From Ascidiaceihabitans sp. (GTDB taxonomy: Bacteria > Pseudomonadota > Alphaproteobacteria > Rhodobacterales > Rhodobacteraceae), in contig JAQXDI010000021.1 in assembly GCA_029251465.1 (NCBI GenBank), positions 1 through 53,985 on the forward strand: a DNA stretch of 53,985 bases, given 5' to 3'. A model generated the notes under the pieces. It had not been told where the DNA came from. It saw only the letters and a program-made list of their open reading frames with translations, and ran no database searches. A program made the translations under genes and the position numbers. The first letter of the stretch is position 1. Every line of letters begins with the position of its first letter. Below, one piece after another: positions 43,782 to 53,985 of this stretch.

Positions 43782-44381
43782 ATGGGCCAAAGTGATCTTA
43801 ACCTCGCAGCATTGATCGGCAGCCGCATTTGTCATGACCTGATATCGCCAATTGGTGCGATCAACAATGGGTTGGAACTGCTGGGCATGTCCGGCAATCA
43901 AATGGATGGGCCCGAATTTGACCTGATTGGCCAAAGCGTGATGAACGCCAGCGCGCGCATCCGGTTTTTCCGCATCGCCTATGGTGCCCCTAGCGAGCAA
44001 CCCATTGGGCGCGCCGAAGTTGTGTCAATTCTGAACGAAGTTATGGACGGCACGCGCCTGACCGTGGCGTGGGCCCCCCTTGATGGGCAGGCACGATCTG
44101 CCGTGCGCATGGCGTTTTTGGCGGTCCAATGCCTGGAAAGCGCGATGCCCTACGGCGGTCGCATCGAAGTGACGTGTGAAAACGGGCGCTGGGTACTGCA
44201 CGGCAAAAGCGACAAATTCAACATGGACGAAACGCTTTGGGGCGACCTAAAGCGACGCAATGTACCGCAAGACGTGAAAGCCGCGCAGGTCCAATTTGCC
44301 CTGCTGACCGTGTCCGCACAAGATTTGGGGCGCAAAGTCAGCGTCGAAGAGACGCCAACAGACTTGTTCCTGCGCTTTTAG
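43782..44381 (+). CDS. chpT: Histidine phosphotransferase ChpT
   Basis: This 199-residue protein relays phosphate from the CckA kinase to the CtrA and CpdR regulators in alphaproteobacteria. The phosphoacceptor is His18 in [19 protein letters not shown], at the expected N-terminal position, followed by a long helix pair and a degenerate HATPase-like domain. In Rhodobacterales, CtrA controls motility and gene transfer agent genes. The ribosome site is weak. The stop overlaps the convergent proA by four bases. Confidence 0.9.
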   Translation: MGQSDLNLAALIGSRICHDLISPIGAINNGLELLGMSGNQMDGPEFDLIGQSVMNASARIRFFRIAYGAPSEQPIGRAEVVSILNEVMDGTRLTVAWAPLDGQARSAVRMAFLAVQCLESAMPYGGRIEVTCENGRWVLHGKSDKFNMDETLWGDLKRRNVPQDVKAAQVQFALLTVSAQDLGRKVSVEETPTDLFLRF

Positions 44382-45643
44382 CTGCGCGTCGCACCATCAC
44401 CTGTCACCAGATACTTGAAACTGGTCAATTGCGTGGACCCGACCGGTCCACGCGCATGCATTTTGCCCGTCGCGATCCCGATTTCGGCACCCATGCCAAA
44501 TTCGCCGCCGTCGGCGAACTGAGTAGAGGCATTGTGCATCAAAATGGCGCTGTCCAGACGCTGCATAAAGCGATCTGCGATGGTCTGATCTTCGGTCAGA
44601 ACGCAATCGGTGTGTTGCGAGCCATAGGTGCGGATGTGCGCAATCGCGTCATCCACGTCCGTGACGACTTTGGCGGCGATGATCATGTCCAGATATTCGG
44701 TGCCCCAGTCATTGGTGTTGGCAGGCACCGTGCCCTTAACCGCTGACAGGGTTTCATCCGCGCGCACTTCAACCCCGGCATCGATCAATGCGCGCACGAC
44801 GCCTTGACCGATGGTGTCGGCAATCGCGTGATGAATAAGCAGGCATTCCGCCGATCCGCAAATGCCAGTGCGCCGCGTTTTGGCGTTCAAAACCACGCGC
44901 AGCACCTTTTCAGGATCCGCATGTTGGTCGATGTAGATGTGAACGATGCCTTCAAGATGCGCAAACACCGGCACGCGGGCCTCGCGCTGCACCAAACCCA
45001 CCAGACCTTTGCCACCGCGCGGCACAATCACATCAATTGTATCCGTCATGGTCAGCATTTCGGACACGGCAGCGCGATCGCGTGTCGGCACCAATTGGAT
45101 CGCATCCTCAGGCAAACCTGCATCGCGCAGCCCTTGAACCAGACAGGCATGGATCGCTTGCGAGGAATGAAAGCTTTCGGAGCCGCCCCGCAGCACAACC
45201 GCATTGCCGGCCTTGAGGCACAGCGCGCCGGCATCCGCCGTCACATTCGGGCGACTTTCGTAGATCACGCCAATCACGCCCAAAGGGGTGCGCACGCGTT
45301 TGATGTGCAGCCCGGATGGTTGGGTCCATTCCGCGATGGTTTCGCCAACAGGATCGGGCTGTTCTGCGATTGCGCGCAGCCCGTCAATGATGCTTTGAAT
45401 GCGGTCTTCGTCCAGCATCAGGCGGTCCATCATGGCGTCAGACAACCCTTTGTCGCGCCCGAATTCCAGATCTTTGACGTTGGCTGCGATGATGTCAGCG
45501 CGGGCCTTCCAGACGTTTTCGGCGGCACTGATCAGCGCTGCGTGTTTGCGTTCTGCGCTGGCAAAACCCAACTCGGCGGCGGCCGCTTTGGCCCGCGCGC
45601 CGATGTCAGACATAAGTGCTTTGATGTCAGTTGTGTCAGTCAT
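44378..45643 (-). CDS. proA: Glutamate-5-semialdehyde dehydrogenase
   Basis: This 421-residue NADPH-dependent enzyme reduces glutamyl-5-phosphate in proline synthesis. It has the aldehyde dehydrogenase fold with [20 protein letters not shown], catalytic Cys in [15 protein letters not shown] and the C-terminal [20 protein letters not shown] segment. It lies 32 bases after proB in the obgE-proB-proA order. Confidence 0.97.
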   Translation of the reverse strand: MTDTTDIKALMSDIGARAKAAAAELGFASAERKHAALISAAENVWKARADIIAANVKDLEFGRDKGLSDAMMDRLMLDEDRIQSIIDGLRAIAEQPDPVGETIAEWTQPSGLHIKRVRTPLGVIGVIYESRPNVTADAGALCLKAGNAVVLRGGSESFHSSQAIHACLVQGLRDAGLPEDAIQLVPTRDRAAVSEMLTMTDTIDVIVPRGGKGLVGLVQREARVPVFAHLEGIVHIYIDQHADPEKVLRVVLNAKTRRTGICGSAECLLIHHAIADTIGQGVVRALIDAGVEVRADETLSAVKGTVPANTNDWGTEYLDMIIAAKVVTDVDDAIAHIRTYGSQHTDCVLTEDQTIADRFMQRLDSAILMHNASTQFADGGEFGMGAEIGIATGKMHARGPVGSTQLTSFKYLVTGDGATRS

Positions 45644-45675
45644 TGATCCGTGTCCTTTGAACGCGTCGTCTTTGA

Positions 45676-47813
<2,138 letters not shown>

Positions 47814-47840
47814 CTAGCCTGCGTTTCGCACAGGCTCAAC

Positions 47841-48383
47841 TCATAGTTTTCGGGTGTAGGTCCAGGTGGGCACAGCGGCGTCGCGCGCAACCGAGAATGT
47901 TTCCGCGTCCCCAAGGTATTCAAAGCCGCAGTGGGTCAACACTTTGGCGGATGCCGGGTTGTCCTGAAATGCGGATGCGAACATCGTGGTGTTGTCATTC
48001 GGGTTGGCTTTGACCAACGCATGTATCGCGTCAGAGGCCAGCGATGTGTTCCAGAACGCAGGTGCCACCCAGCCGCTGATTTCCGATTGATTGCGGTCCA
48101 TCCGCTGCAACGTGATCAAGCCCATCAATTCGGCACCGCCGGTTTTTAAGCCGTCAACGGCCCACACATCTTCGTCGCGCTCATGCGTAATAGATCGTTT
48201 CACAAACGCTTCGGTGCTGCCCGGCGGCAGTGGGTGCGGGATCGACGAGGTCATCCGCGCAACCCGCTTGTCAGCGCTGTACATTTCGATCAGACCGGCG
48301 TCGGACACACGCAACGGGCGCAGATCAAAGCGATCCGTTTCCAGCGTGATCTGGGGTGTCGTGCTACTCATATCCATCGTCAT
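47841..48383 (-). CDS. GNAT family N-acetyltransferase
   Basis: This 180-residue RimJ/RimL-like acetyltransferase has the N-terminal ETDRFDLRPLRVSDAGLIEM, a central ISGWVAPAFWNTSLASDAIHALV and the C-terminal ALSVARDAAVPTWTY-type end. The target is unknown. Its start overlaps the LysE stop by ATGA, and obgE follows 37 bases later. It belongs to a run of one LysE and three GNAT genes between rpmA and obgE. Confidence 0.84.
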   Translation of the reverse strand: MTMDMSSTTPQITLETDRFDLRPLRVSDAGLIEMYSADKRVARMTSSIPHPLPPGSTEAFVKRSITHERDEDVWAVDGLKTGGAELMGLITLQRMDRNQSEISGWVAPAFWNTSLASDAIHALVKANPNDNTTMFASAFQDNPASAKVLTHCGFEYLGDAETFSVARDAAVPTWTYTRKL

Positions 48384-48982
48384 GCTCCTCCTGCGAACAA
48401 TACGAACATCACTGAGGCAACCGTGAGGCCGGCCAAAGTGTACATTAAATAGGGTTCCGCTGATGTTCCTGCCACGGTTTTGGCGATCCGATCACCTGCA
48501 AGTGTCCAGACCGGATGCAACAGCAACTGGCAGGCCAGCAAAACAGCGGCAATTGTGGCGGTCGCCTCTAGCGTCGAAGTGCCGGGTGCCACAAAGGCGG
48601 TAAAGCCGCCAACAATCATTGCCCATGCTTTGGGGTTCAGCGGATGCACGATCAAACCTGCGGCAAATCCTGGGGCTTTGGCGTCTGTGGTTCCGGTGTT
48701 CAGCCGCAGGTTTGCGACCTTCCACGCGAGCCAGACAATGTAGGCAGCGGAGACGTATTTCAGCGCAAGAAACACAAATGGCGCACGCGCGGCCAGTTCC
48801 ATCAAGCCAAAGCCGATGGGCCAAATAATCAGCTGCTTGCCGAATGCGACGCCAAACATGAACGGCAAGGCGCGGCGCACGCCATAGCGCGCACCTGTGG
48901 CAAGCAACGCCATGTTTGCAGGGCCCGGCGTGCCGATCTGGCTGGCCGCAAAAACGGCGAATGATGCAAGAGCAACGCTCAT
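48380..48982 (-). CDS. LysE/RhtB family transporter
   Basis: This 200-residue inner-membrane exporter has about five to six hydrophobic segments and the family N-terminal SQIGTPGPANMALLATGARYG (written here only as its core). It may export an amino acid or a small amine. The start at 48982 was chosen because its ATG overlaps the upstream GNAT stop by ATGA. A 205-residue form starting slightly earlier is possible. Confidence 0.84.
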   Translation of the reverse strand: MSVALASFAVFAASQIGTPGPANMALLATGARYGVRRALPFMFGVAFGKQLIIWPIGFGLMELAARAPFVFLALKYVSAAYIVWLAWKVANLRLNTGTTDAKAPGFAAGLIVHPLNPKAWAMIVGGFTAFVAPGTSTLEATATIAAVLLACQLLLHPVWTLAGDRIAKTVAGTSAEPYLMYTLAGLTVASVMFVLFAGGA

Positions 48983-49473
48983 GTCATGGTCTCCCAACGG
49001 GATTTAGTGAGAACGACAGATTTGCTTGGCACCTCTTTGTTGCGCGAACGGATATGCAGCATTTTGTCACCCGTTATCTCAAATCCGAGCTTGCGCAGAA
49101 CAGCCGCAGAGGCGTGATTGTCGGACACGTAGCCAGACAAGAGATCCGCATCGCTGTGGGCAAAGTGATCTGCGACCACCGCTTGGGTGGCCTCAGAGGC
49201 GTATCCCTTGCCCCATTGCGCCTTGGCAAACCAGTAGCCAAATTGCGCACCATTCCCGACAACCCCGATCAGCTGATCATCAAGCGTGCACACAGCCCGC
49301 GCGTCTTTGTCCGGTTTGGCGAGGAACGCCTCGGCGTCCGCCATCGTGTAAGGGCAAGGCACCATCGTCAGGCCACGGCAAGTTTCCATGTCATTCAGAG
49401 CTGCGGCAATTTCAGGTGCATCAGAATGCACAAAGTCGCGCAATATCAGCCGGTTGGTGTGCAAAGTTCTCAT
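48979..49473 (-). CDS. GNAT family N-acetyltransferase
   Basis: This 164-residue acetyltransferase has the N-terminal LHTNRLILRDFVHSDAPEI and a core FGYWFAKAQWGKGYASEA, which includes the acetyl-CoA-binding Q/RxxGxG/A-like loop. Its start overlaps the previous GNAT stop by ATGA. No substrate can be inferred. Confidence 0.85.
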   Translation of the reverse strand: MRTLHTNRLILRDFVHSDAPEIAAALNDMETCRGLTMVPCPYTMADAEAFLAKPDKDARAVCTLDDQLIGVVGNGAQFGYWFAKAQWGKGYASEATQAVVADHFAHSDADLLSGYVSDNHASAAVLRKLGFEITGDKMLHIRSRNKEVPSKSVVLTKSRWETMT

Positions 49474-50036
49474 GAAACACCTCGTCCTTGGCTAAGATAT
49501 TCAGGGGCTAACATGCCCATCATGACATCGTCGTGAAACTGTCCACCGACGCAGGCAGATTGGCGTTCGCGCCCTTCCTCGACAAAACCGGCCTTTTTGT
49601 AGGCGGCAATGGCGCGGGTGTTGAAATCGATCACGCGCAAGGCAATCCGGTGCAAATTGAGCGGCCCGAATGCCTCGGCCAGCAGCAAATGCATCGCGCG
49701 ACTGCCGTAACCGTGGCCCAGGTTTTCGGGACGCAACAAGCCAATGCTGACAATAGCCCGCCGGTCGGTTTGATTGAGCGAATGCAGAAAAATCACCCCA
49801 CTTAGGCGATCATCAATATCGATGAACCACGAATAGATTTGATCCACATGGTATTTAACCCAAGCGTCTGCACTGTCTTTGGTCACAGGCTGAACCGCCG
49901 ATGGATCGACGCCGTACATGCGTTGAATGTCAGGATCGTTTCCCGCCTCAAGACGTGCGGCCACATCATCCAGATGCGGGCGGCGTAGGCGCAAATTTCC
50001 ATCTACCAAAGTTGGAACGGTGTATGTCGTGGTCAT
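49470..50036 (-). CDS. GNAT family N-acetyltransferase
   Basis: This 188-residue RimJ/L-like acetyltransferase has LRLRRPHLDDVAARLEAG, ENLGHGYGSRAMHLLLAEAF and AAYKKAGFVEEGRER. The start at 50036 follows AAAGGGG. An ORF to 50126 would overlap the rpmA terminator and has no matching N-terminus. It is transcribed after rpmA, past the terminator at 50081-50108, so it probably has its own promoter or relies on readthrough. Confidence 0.84.
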   Translation of the reverse strand: MTTTYTVPTLVDGNLRLRRPHLDDVAARLEAGNDPDIQRMYGVDPSAVQPVTKDSADAWVKYHVDQIYSWFIDIDDRLSGVIFLHSLNQTDRRAIVSIGLLRPENLGHGYGSRAMHLLLAEAFGPLNLHRIALRVIDFNTRAIAAYKKAGFVEEGRERQSACVGGQFHDDVMMGMLAPEYLSQGRGVS

Positions 50037-50080
50037 GAACCCTGCCCCTTTCGATCTGAGGTGGAAATTGTTTGGAAACG

Positions 50081-50108
50081 AAAAAAGGACCGGCGTTTCC
50101 GCCGATCC
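50081..50108 (-). terminator. Terminator of the rplU-rpmA operon
   Basis: On the minus strand a 9-base stem (GGATCGGCG / CGCCGGTCC, one wobble) with loop GAAA is followed by TTTTTT. It is a classic Rho-independent terminator about 30 bases after rpmA. Confidence 0.9.
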
Positions 50109-50138
50109 CTCTAAATGTTTTACCATTTTTGGTGCGGC

Positions 50139-50408
50139 TTACTCAGCTGCCTCCGCCATCGGGAGTACAGAAATGAATTTGCGGTTTTTCAGGCCGGTGC
50201 TGAATGTCACGTGACCTTCAACTTTTGCGAAGATCGTGTGATCTTTGCCCATGCCAACGCCTTCAGACGGCCAAAATTTGGTGCCGCGCTGACGAACGAT
50301 AATGTTGCCTGGAATGACAGCTTCGCCGCCATATTTTTTCACGCCAAGACGACGACCCGCTGAGTCGCGACCGTTCCGGGATGAACCACCTGCTTTTTTA
50401 TGTGCCAT
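50139..50408 (-). CDS. rpmA: 50S ribosomal protein L27
   Basis: This 89-residue L27 begins [16 protein letters not shown] and contains [12 protein letters not shown] and [19 protein letters not shown]. The N-terminal tail reaches the peptidyl transferase centre. It lies 12 bases after rplU. Normal length. Confidence 0.98.
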   Translation of the reverse strand: MAHKKAGGSSRNGRDSAGRRLGVKKYGGEAVIPGNIIVRQRGTKFWPSEGVGMGKDHTIFAKVEGHVTFSTGLKNRKFISVLPMAEAAE

Positions 50409-50419
50409 TTGGTCTCTCC

Positions 50420-51139
50420 TTAGCCTTTAGCCAGTTCTTTAGCCTGTGCGATCCAGTCTTCACGACCCACACGACCTTTGAACGACAGTTTCTCTTCAAT
50501 AGCTTCTACATCAGCATCTGTCCACGCAGCAACCTGCGCGAATGTTGTGATGCCTTCAGCGTGCAGCTTTTTAACGATAACCGGGCCGACACCAGAGATG
50601 TTGGACAGATCGTCGCCGTCAGTTGCTTTTGCTGCCTTCTTAGGGGCGGCCTTTTTAGGCGCTGCTTTTGCAGGTGCTTCGGCTTTTGGGGCCGCGGCTT
50701 TGGCAGAAGAAGCTTTCTTCACTTTGTCTTTGTTGGCGGCAGGTGATTGCGCGTCAATTGCAGCCAAAGCTGCGGCAGAAACGGAACCTGCGCCAATGGC
50801 AGCAGCCACACCGGACTTATCAGCGCCAGACGCCAAAATGTCGGTGATTTTGACCAGTGTCAGTTTTTGACGGTGGCCTTTGGTACGCTTGGAGGAGTGC
50901 TTACGACGACGTTTGACAAAGTTGATTGTCTTAACGCCTTTGATCTGGTCGATCACTTCGGCTTGCACGCCTGCGTCCGCGATGAGAGGTGCGCCAACAG
51001 TGACAGCGTGACCACCGAGCATCAAAACATCGTTAAATTGGATTGTTTCGCCAGCATTTGCAGCTAATTTTTCAACGCGAAGAATGTCTCCGGATTGAAC
51101 TTTGTACTGCTTGCCGCCGGTTTTAAGAACCGCGAACAT
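50420..51139 (-). CDS. rplU: 50S ribosomal protein L21 with C-terminal HhH extension
   Basis: This 239-residue protein is L21 (about 1-103, start [35 protein letters not shown] near 76-92) followed by an Ala/Lys-rich linker (about 135-172) and a helix-hairpin-helix-like domain ([20 protein letters not shown], then [13 protein letters not shown]). L21 alone is about 100 residues, and such fusions are known in Rhodobacterales. The start at 51139 has AGGAAG upstream. A longer ORF to 51256 has no L21 sequence before this Met. Confidence 0.95.
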   Translation of the reverse strand: MFAVLKTGGKQYKVQSGDILRVEKLAANAGETIQFNDVLMLGGHAVTVGAPLIADAGVQAEVIDQIKGVKTINFVKRRRKHSSKRTKGHRQKLTLVKITDILASGADKSGVAAAIGAGSVSAAALAAIDAQSPAANKDKVKKASSAKAAAPKAEAPAKAAPKKAAPKKAAKATDGDDLSNISGVGPVIVKKLHAEGITTFAQVAAWTDADVEAIEEKLSFKGRVGREDWIAQAKELAKG

Positions 51140-51241
51140 GGGGTCTTCCTTTGTATTACCGCGTCGTTTGGCACCTATTTTCATAGGGTTTTGTGGGTTT
51201 AACCCCGCCTCGGACAGCGCATTCCGTTTGGAATGATCATG

Positions 51242-51264
51242 AAAAAAAAGGGACAATTGCCCCT
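51242..51264 (-). terminator. Terminator after the DUF2059 pair
   Basis: On the minus strand the stem AGGGG / TCCCT (one wobble) closes on CAATTG and is followed by an eight-base T-run. It lies 55 bases after the second DUF2059 gene. Confidence 0.8.
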
Positions 51265-51318
51265 GATTGGAAGCCGCCTAATGCACGTGATTTGCAGCTA
51301 CGTCAAGGCGTATTGGCG

Positions 51319-52125
51319 CTATAATTCATCACCGATCAGGTTCAAAGCAACCGCGCGCCCCAAGGCATATGAAATATCGGCGTACATCGTGTTGAATCCG
51401 TCGAAAACCGCGCCGTTTAGCGCGCGTCCGGCCGGGGTTTCGGCAAATGTCAGATAGGCCTCAAATGCGTCGTTCTCAAGCGGTTGATAGCTCAGCATCA
51501 GATAACCCATCAGCCACTCTGATGTGTCTTCGCGAATTTCATCTTCCTGCGCCCATGCCTCGGCGATGATCTCGTCCTCACTCATGGCAAACGCATCGCC
51601 GTCCACCATGCCGGAAAAGAACCGGTAGTTGGCGGTCAGCGCGCCCGTCACATTGCGTTCGATCATATCGCCGCTTTGTTCCAACTGCTGAAGCTGCACC
51701 ACTTTGGGATCGTTTTCTGCAACCGCTTGAACGTAAGCCTCACGCGCAATCGTTTCGAGATCTTTGTCCATGACCGCGCGCCGTGCCGCCAGTTCCAACG
51801 CAATCACTTGGCGCCCGACATCGCTGCCGTAAAACACGTTGATCGTACGCAAGTGTTCATCTGACAATGTCGCCAGCGACGCACGGACCGTTTCGCCCAT
51901 GCGGGCCGCGTCATAGATACCGTCAACCTGTGCGATCCACAGCGAACCACCCTGCCCGTCCAACATTTCGTCGTTCAGTGAGGCTGCGTAATCAACGCCC
52001 TCAACGCGCATGATTTCGATCATCTCGCCAATGCCAAGGCGATCCATCGCGACGCTCAGCTGTGCTTGGGCAAACGCACTGCTCGCCCAAAACAGCGTCA
52101 GGCAGGCAATTGCAAGGCTGCGCAT
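51319..52125 (-). CDS. DUF2059 domain protein (second copy)
   Basis: This 268-residue protein has a signal peptide (about 1-19, ending AFAQ) and a DUF2059-like helical core, including DEHLRTINVFYGSDVGRQ, FRFF-type turn (YRFFSGMVDG) and YLTFAETPAGRALNGA. It is exported to the periplasm. It begins immediately after the first copy, with GGAG in the end of that gene. Function is unknown; the pair suggests duplication. Confidence 0.82.
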   Translation of the reverse strand: MRSLAIACLTLFWASSAFAQAQLSVAMDRLGIGEMIEIMRVEGVDYAASLNDEMLDGQGGSLWIAQVDGIYDAARMGETVRASLATLSDEHLRTINVFYGSDVGRQVIALELAARRAVMDKDLETIAREAYVQAVAENDPKVVQLQQLEQSGDMIERNVTGALTANYRFFSGMVDGDAFAMSEDEIIAEAWAQEDEIREDTSEWLMGYLMLSYQPLENDAFEAYLTFAETPAGRALNGAVFDGFNTMYADISYALGRAVALNLIGDEL

Positions 52126-52965
52126 TTACAGCTCCTCGCTGGGCTGGACACCTTTCATACGTGCGGCCAAGGCCTCGAACCGATCCGCCATGATTTCGAA
52201 TTGCACGGCATTCATCAGATCATAGACATGGCGTATCATCGGGTGCTCTAATGCGGCGGTGTAGTCTTCCATCTCGGCATCGGAAAACGCCTGATAGACA
52301 TAGGCGGCCGACGCCAACCCCGAAGTTTGCATCGACAGGCGCAATTCATCTTCGCCGGTGCGCAGCAGTTCGCGCAGATCAGGTTCGTCCATTTGCAGCT
52401 CGATGATGCCAGCGCCCGCAGCGGCCATCAAAAAGCGCACCTGCACCTCTTGGATCGCGCGCAGACCATTGCCAGCACTGTCACTGGCCGCATTCATCCG
52501 CTTGAGAATTTGCACGCGGGGTGATCCGATGCGCACAAGCCCGGCGATGATCGCCTCGCCGCTCTCGGATTTCAGATCGTCGTCATCGCTCATGTGGGAT
52601 TTGTTTTCGACCGCAACCAGACGTTTACCCAAGTCCGTGGCGTAAAAGCCTGCGGCGTGATCAAGGTGTTCTTCGTCCAGCGTTTCGCCCAAGAATTCGA
52701 TCGCCATGTCGTGCATCAAATCCGCACCAAACACATCCGTGGTCATGCGCCCCCAGTGAAACCCGAAATCCTGCGCATCAAGCCCCAGCATTTGCGGCGC
52801 GTTTTCCGCCGACAACCGGATGCTATCAAGGGCCACGTCAAAGCCGGTCACCTCAAGGAACTCTTCCAGCTTGGCCTTGTCTGCGGCCTGCACCTGCGAT
52901 GTCAGAACCATCAACCCAAGCAGCAACGCCATCATTCCAGCGCCTATAGATTTCATTGCTTGCAT
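52126..52965 (-). CDS. DUF2059 domain protein (first copy)
   Basis: This 279-residue protein has a signal peptide (about 1-27, ending VQA) and a helical DUF2059-like region containing DEEHLDHAAGFYATDLGKR. It is similar in layout to the next gene but diverged. AAGGAG precedes the ATG. Both proteins are acidic and lack obvious catalytic motifs. Confidence 0.82.
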   Translation of the reverse strand: MQAMKSIGAGMMALLLGLMVLTSQVQAADKAKLEEFLEVTGFDVALDSIRLSAENAPQMLGLDAQDFGFHWGRMTTDVFGADLMHDMAIEFLGETLDEEHLDHAAGFYATDLGKRLVAVENKSHMSDDDDLKSESGEAIIAGLVRIGSPRVQILKRMNAASDSAGNGLRAIQEVQVRFLMAAAGAGIIELQMDEPDLRELLRTGEDELRLSMQTSGLASAAYVYQAFSDAEMEDYTAALEHPMIRHVYDLMNAVQFEIMADRFEALAARMKGVQPSEEL

Positions 52966-53085
52966 TGCCTGCTCCTTGGGTTGGTTACGCTTGTAATCTA
53001 GGGTTTATCCGCCAAGTCGCAATGATTTTTCCGATCATATCTGCGTCATTGGCTGCGCTTTGCCGTTGCGCCCGCGCATTGCGTC

Positions 53086-53114
53086 TTGCCAGCCCGCGCA
53101 TTCAGGATTAACAA
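53086..53114 (+). promoter_or_regulatory. Candidate promoter for tRNA-Ser
   Basis: The -35 TTGCCA (53086-53091) and -10 TAACAA (53109-53114) have a 17-base spacer, giving a start about 12 bases before the tRNA. Confidence 0.45.
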
Positions 53115-53132
53115 ACCCATCAAGATTCCCGC

Positions 53133-53222
53133 GGAGGAGTGGCGGAGTGGTCGAACGTGGCGGTCTCGAAAACCGTTGAGCCTTAACGGGTTCCCAGGGT
53201 TCGAATCCCTGTTCCTCCGCCA
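53133..53222 (+). tRNA. tRNA-Ser (CGA)
   Basis: A 90-base class II tRNA with acceptor GGAGGAG paired to TTCCTCC, discriminator G and encoded CCA. The anticodon loop is CTCGAAA (anticodon CGA, codon UCG). The T arm is CAGGG-TTCGAAT-CCCTG, and the long variable arm is present as expected for serine. Confidence 0.97.
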
Positions 53223-53565
53223 CTTACTCTGGCTTTGATTTTATTGTATTAATTCAGCAGCTTGTGTCGATGTTAAAACTGACAACCACCCACGTTTACC
53301 ACCCACGCCAGTTGCGAAAACACCCTCCCATAATGACATCGCAGAAATCAGTCCCACCTTATCGGATTCTCTCATTAGAACCGTAGGCGCAGATAGCTTT
53401 GTGTTCATGGGGTGAGCCTAAGACGTCAGGATAACGTAAGCCTTCGCAAGTAAGGCAAAGGCTATGACTGCGAAAAACACTTGGTCAGCAGGTTTGTTCG
53501 CCTCGGTGTGGGCCAACAGCTGCTAAAACCAACCAGACGACCCAAGACGTCTCATCAACTCCACC
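53223..53565. other. Gap between tRNA-Ser and the Hint-domain gene
   Basis: These 343 bases show no convincing gene. The only notable local feature is a small AGACG...CGTCT inverted repeat near 53530-53550. No integrase or attachment-site duplication after the tRNA could be identified by eye. Confidence 0.5.
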
Positions 53566-53985
53566 CTAACAGCTCCCAGCCATATAGGACCCAAGGAGCT
53601 TGCCCTCTTTATGCTTGAGGCTCATGCGGGCGGCGGGGCCGTAGTCGTTGAAGTTGCCGTCAGCAAGCTGTGGGAAGAGCGTGAGGATTTCATCCCGTGT
53701 GGCTTTATCCAAGGCTTTCCATCCCTGTTTGCCCGGGTGGAAGCTCTCAGAAAGGCAGCCTTCAGCGTAGATGATCTCGTGGCGATCAAAGAGCATGTGG
53801 AAATACTCCACCTCACCCCCTTCGTCACGGATGATAGAGTGGTCATTCAGCAAAGACTTGGCTGTCGCCAGCACTTCAACTTCGCCAAAGAGCATCTCTG
53901 CCTGCCAGCCTTGCAGGAGCATACGGTGCTGTGGGCTGACACGTAGGTCACGGTCATTCCCGAGAGCACCCTTGCGGATCAGAAT
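53566..53985 (-). CDS. Hint-domain protein, partial at right edge
   Basis: The frame is open to the window edge, and 139 codons are visible. It begins inside a Hint (Hedgehog/intein) domain: DLRVSPQHRMLLQGW, then LFGEVEVLATAKSL, EYFHMLFDRHEIIYAEG and LFPQLADGNF. This is the C-terminal part of Rhodobacterales Hint-domain proteins. The N-terminal part, often with repeats, lies outside the window. It may self-splice or cleave an adjacent segment, but the catalytic Cys region is not visible here. Confidence 0.85.
   Translation of the reverse strand: MLIRKGALGNDRDLRVSPQHRMLLQGWQAEMLFGEVEVLATAKSLLNDHSIIRDEGGEVEYFHMLFDRHEIIYAEGCLSESFHPGKQGWKALDKATRDEILTLFPQLADGNFNDYGPAARMSLKHKEGKLLGSYMAGSC

Noticed and set aside
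44804..45646. 280-codon plus-strand ORF opposite proA
   Set aside because: Shadow of proA with His/Arg-rich composition and no family match.
51140..51256. N-terminal extension of L21
   Set aside because: The L21 fold begins at MFAVLK, with a ribosome site just before it.
53223..53565. Integrative element at tRNA-Ser
   Set aside because: No integrase and no repeat of the tRNA 3' end was found downstream in the window.

Overview
The window looks like chromosomal DNA of a Roseobacter-group alphaproteobacterium (Rhodobacteraceae sensu lato). The evidence is a ribosomal L21 with the Ala/Lys linker and helix-hairpin-helix tail seen in Rhodobacterales, a ChpT-type histidine phosphotransferase, a DUF3553 protein, an olsB-olsA ornithine-lipid pair, a LuxR-type regulator, a partial Hint-domain protein, the order rplU-rpmA-obgE-proB-proA, and a large acyl-CoA catabolic island. 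There is no CRISPR array, no prophage and no complete insertion sequence. Only a short IS-end-like repeat is visible at the left edge.

Layout. (1) 0.2-4.0 kb: a minus-strand five-gene operon (DUF2796 His-rich periplasmic protein, ABC ATPase, MacB/FtsX-type permease, two DUF3299 proteins) that matches the gene content of the Vibrio zrgABCDE zinc system, with a Zur-box-like palindrome upstream. (2) 4.3-11.0 kb: a plus-strand beta-oxidation operon (CoA ligase, 3-hydroxyacyl-CoA dehydrogenase, enoyl-CoA hydratase, ACAD10/11-like dehydrogenase, two SDRs). (3) 15.8-11.0 kb, minus: enoyl-CoA hydratase, serine hydrolase, acetoacetyl-CoA synthetase, TesB thioesterase. (4) 15.9-17.8 kb, plus: GST, atypical SDR, 2-hydroxychromene-2-carboxylate isomerase-like protein. 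(5) 22.9-17.9 kb, minus: a complete Liv-type ABC importer. (6) 32.2-23.4 kb, minus: paired acyl-CoA dehydrogenases, two SDRs, thiolase, nitronate monooxygenase, histidine phosphatase, APH-type kinase and an IclR regulator. (7) 32.4-37.8 kb: two zinc-independent MDR oxidoreductases, a second histidine phosphatase, MaoC hydratase, aroQ, a frameshifted luxR and an EamA transporter. (8) 37.8-39.8 kb: class II aldolase, an apparent structured plus-strand RNA with its own terminator, and an MBL hydrolase interrupted by a stop codon. (9) 39.9-53.2 kb: housekeeping genes (rpsB-tsf, olsBA, chpT, obgE-proBA, LysE and GNAT genes, rplU-rpmA, a DUF2059 pair, tRNA-Ser), then a Hint-domain gene running off the right edge.

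The genes of 4.3-35.6 kb fit one metabolic theme: uptake of a carboxylate by the Liv-type transporter, activation to a CoA thioester, cycles of dehydrogenation, hydration, oxidation and thiolysis, and local control by IclR. An ACAD10/11-like kinase and an ACAD10/11-like dehydrogenase occur as separate genes in this island. In mammals and in the Pseudomonas levulinate pathway such pairs catabolise 4-hydroxyacyl-CoAs through a phosphorylated intermediate, so that chemistry is a specific hypothesis here. The substrate cannot be read from sequence.

Most unusual points: the stand-alone RNA at about 38.79-38.99 kb; two gene disruptions close together (luxR by one extra A, MBL hydrolase by TAA); the Zur-box-like site before the zrg-like operon; the split ACAD10/11 pair; an SDR with Phe in place of the catalytic Tyr; and a well-positioned 17-codon leader ORF coupled to the CoA ligase.
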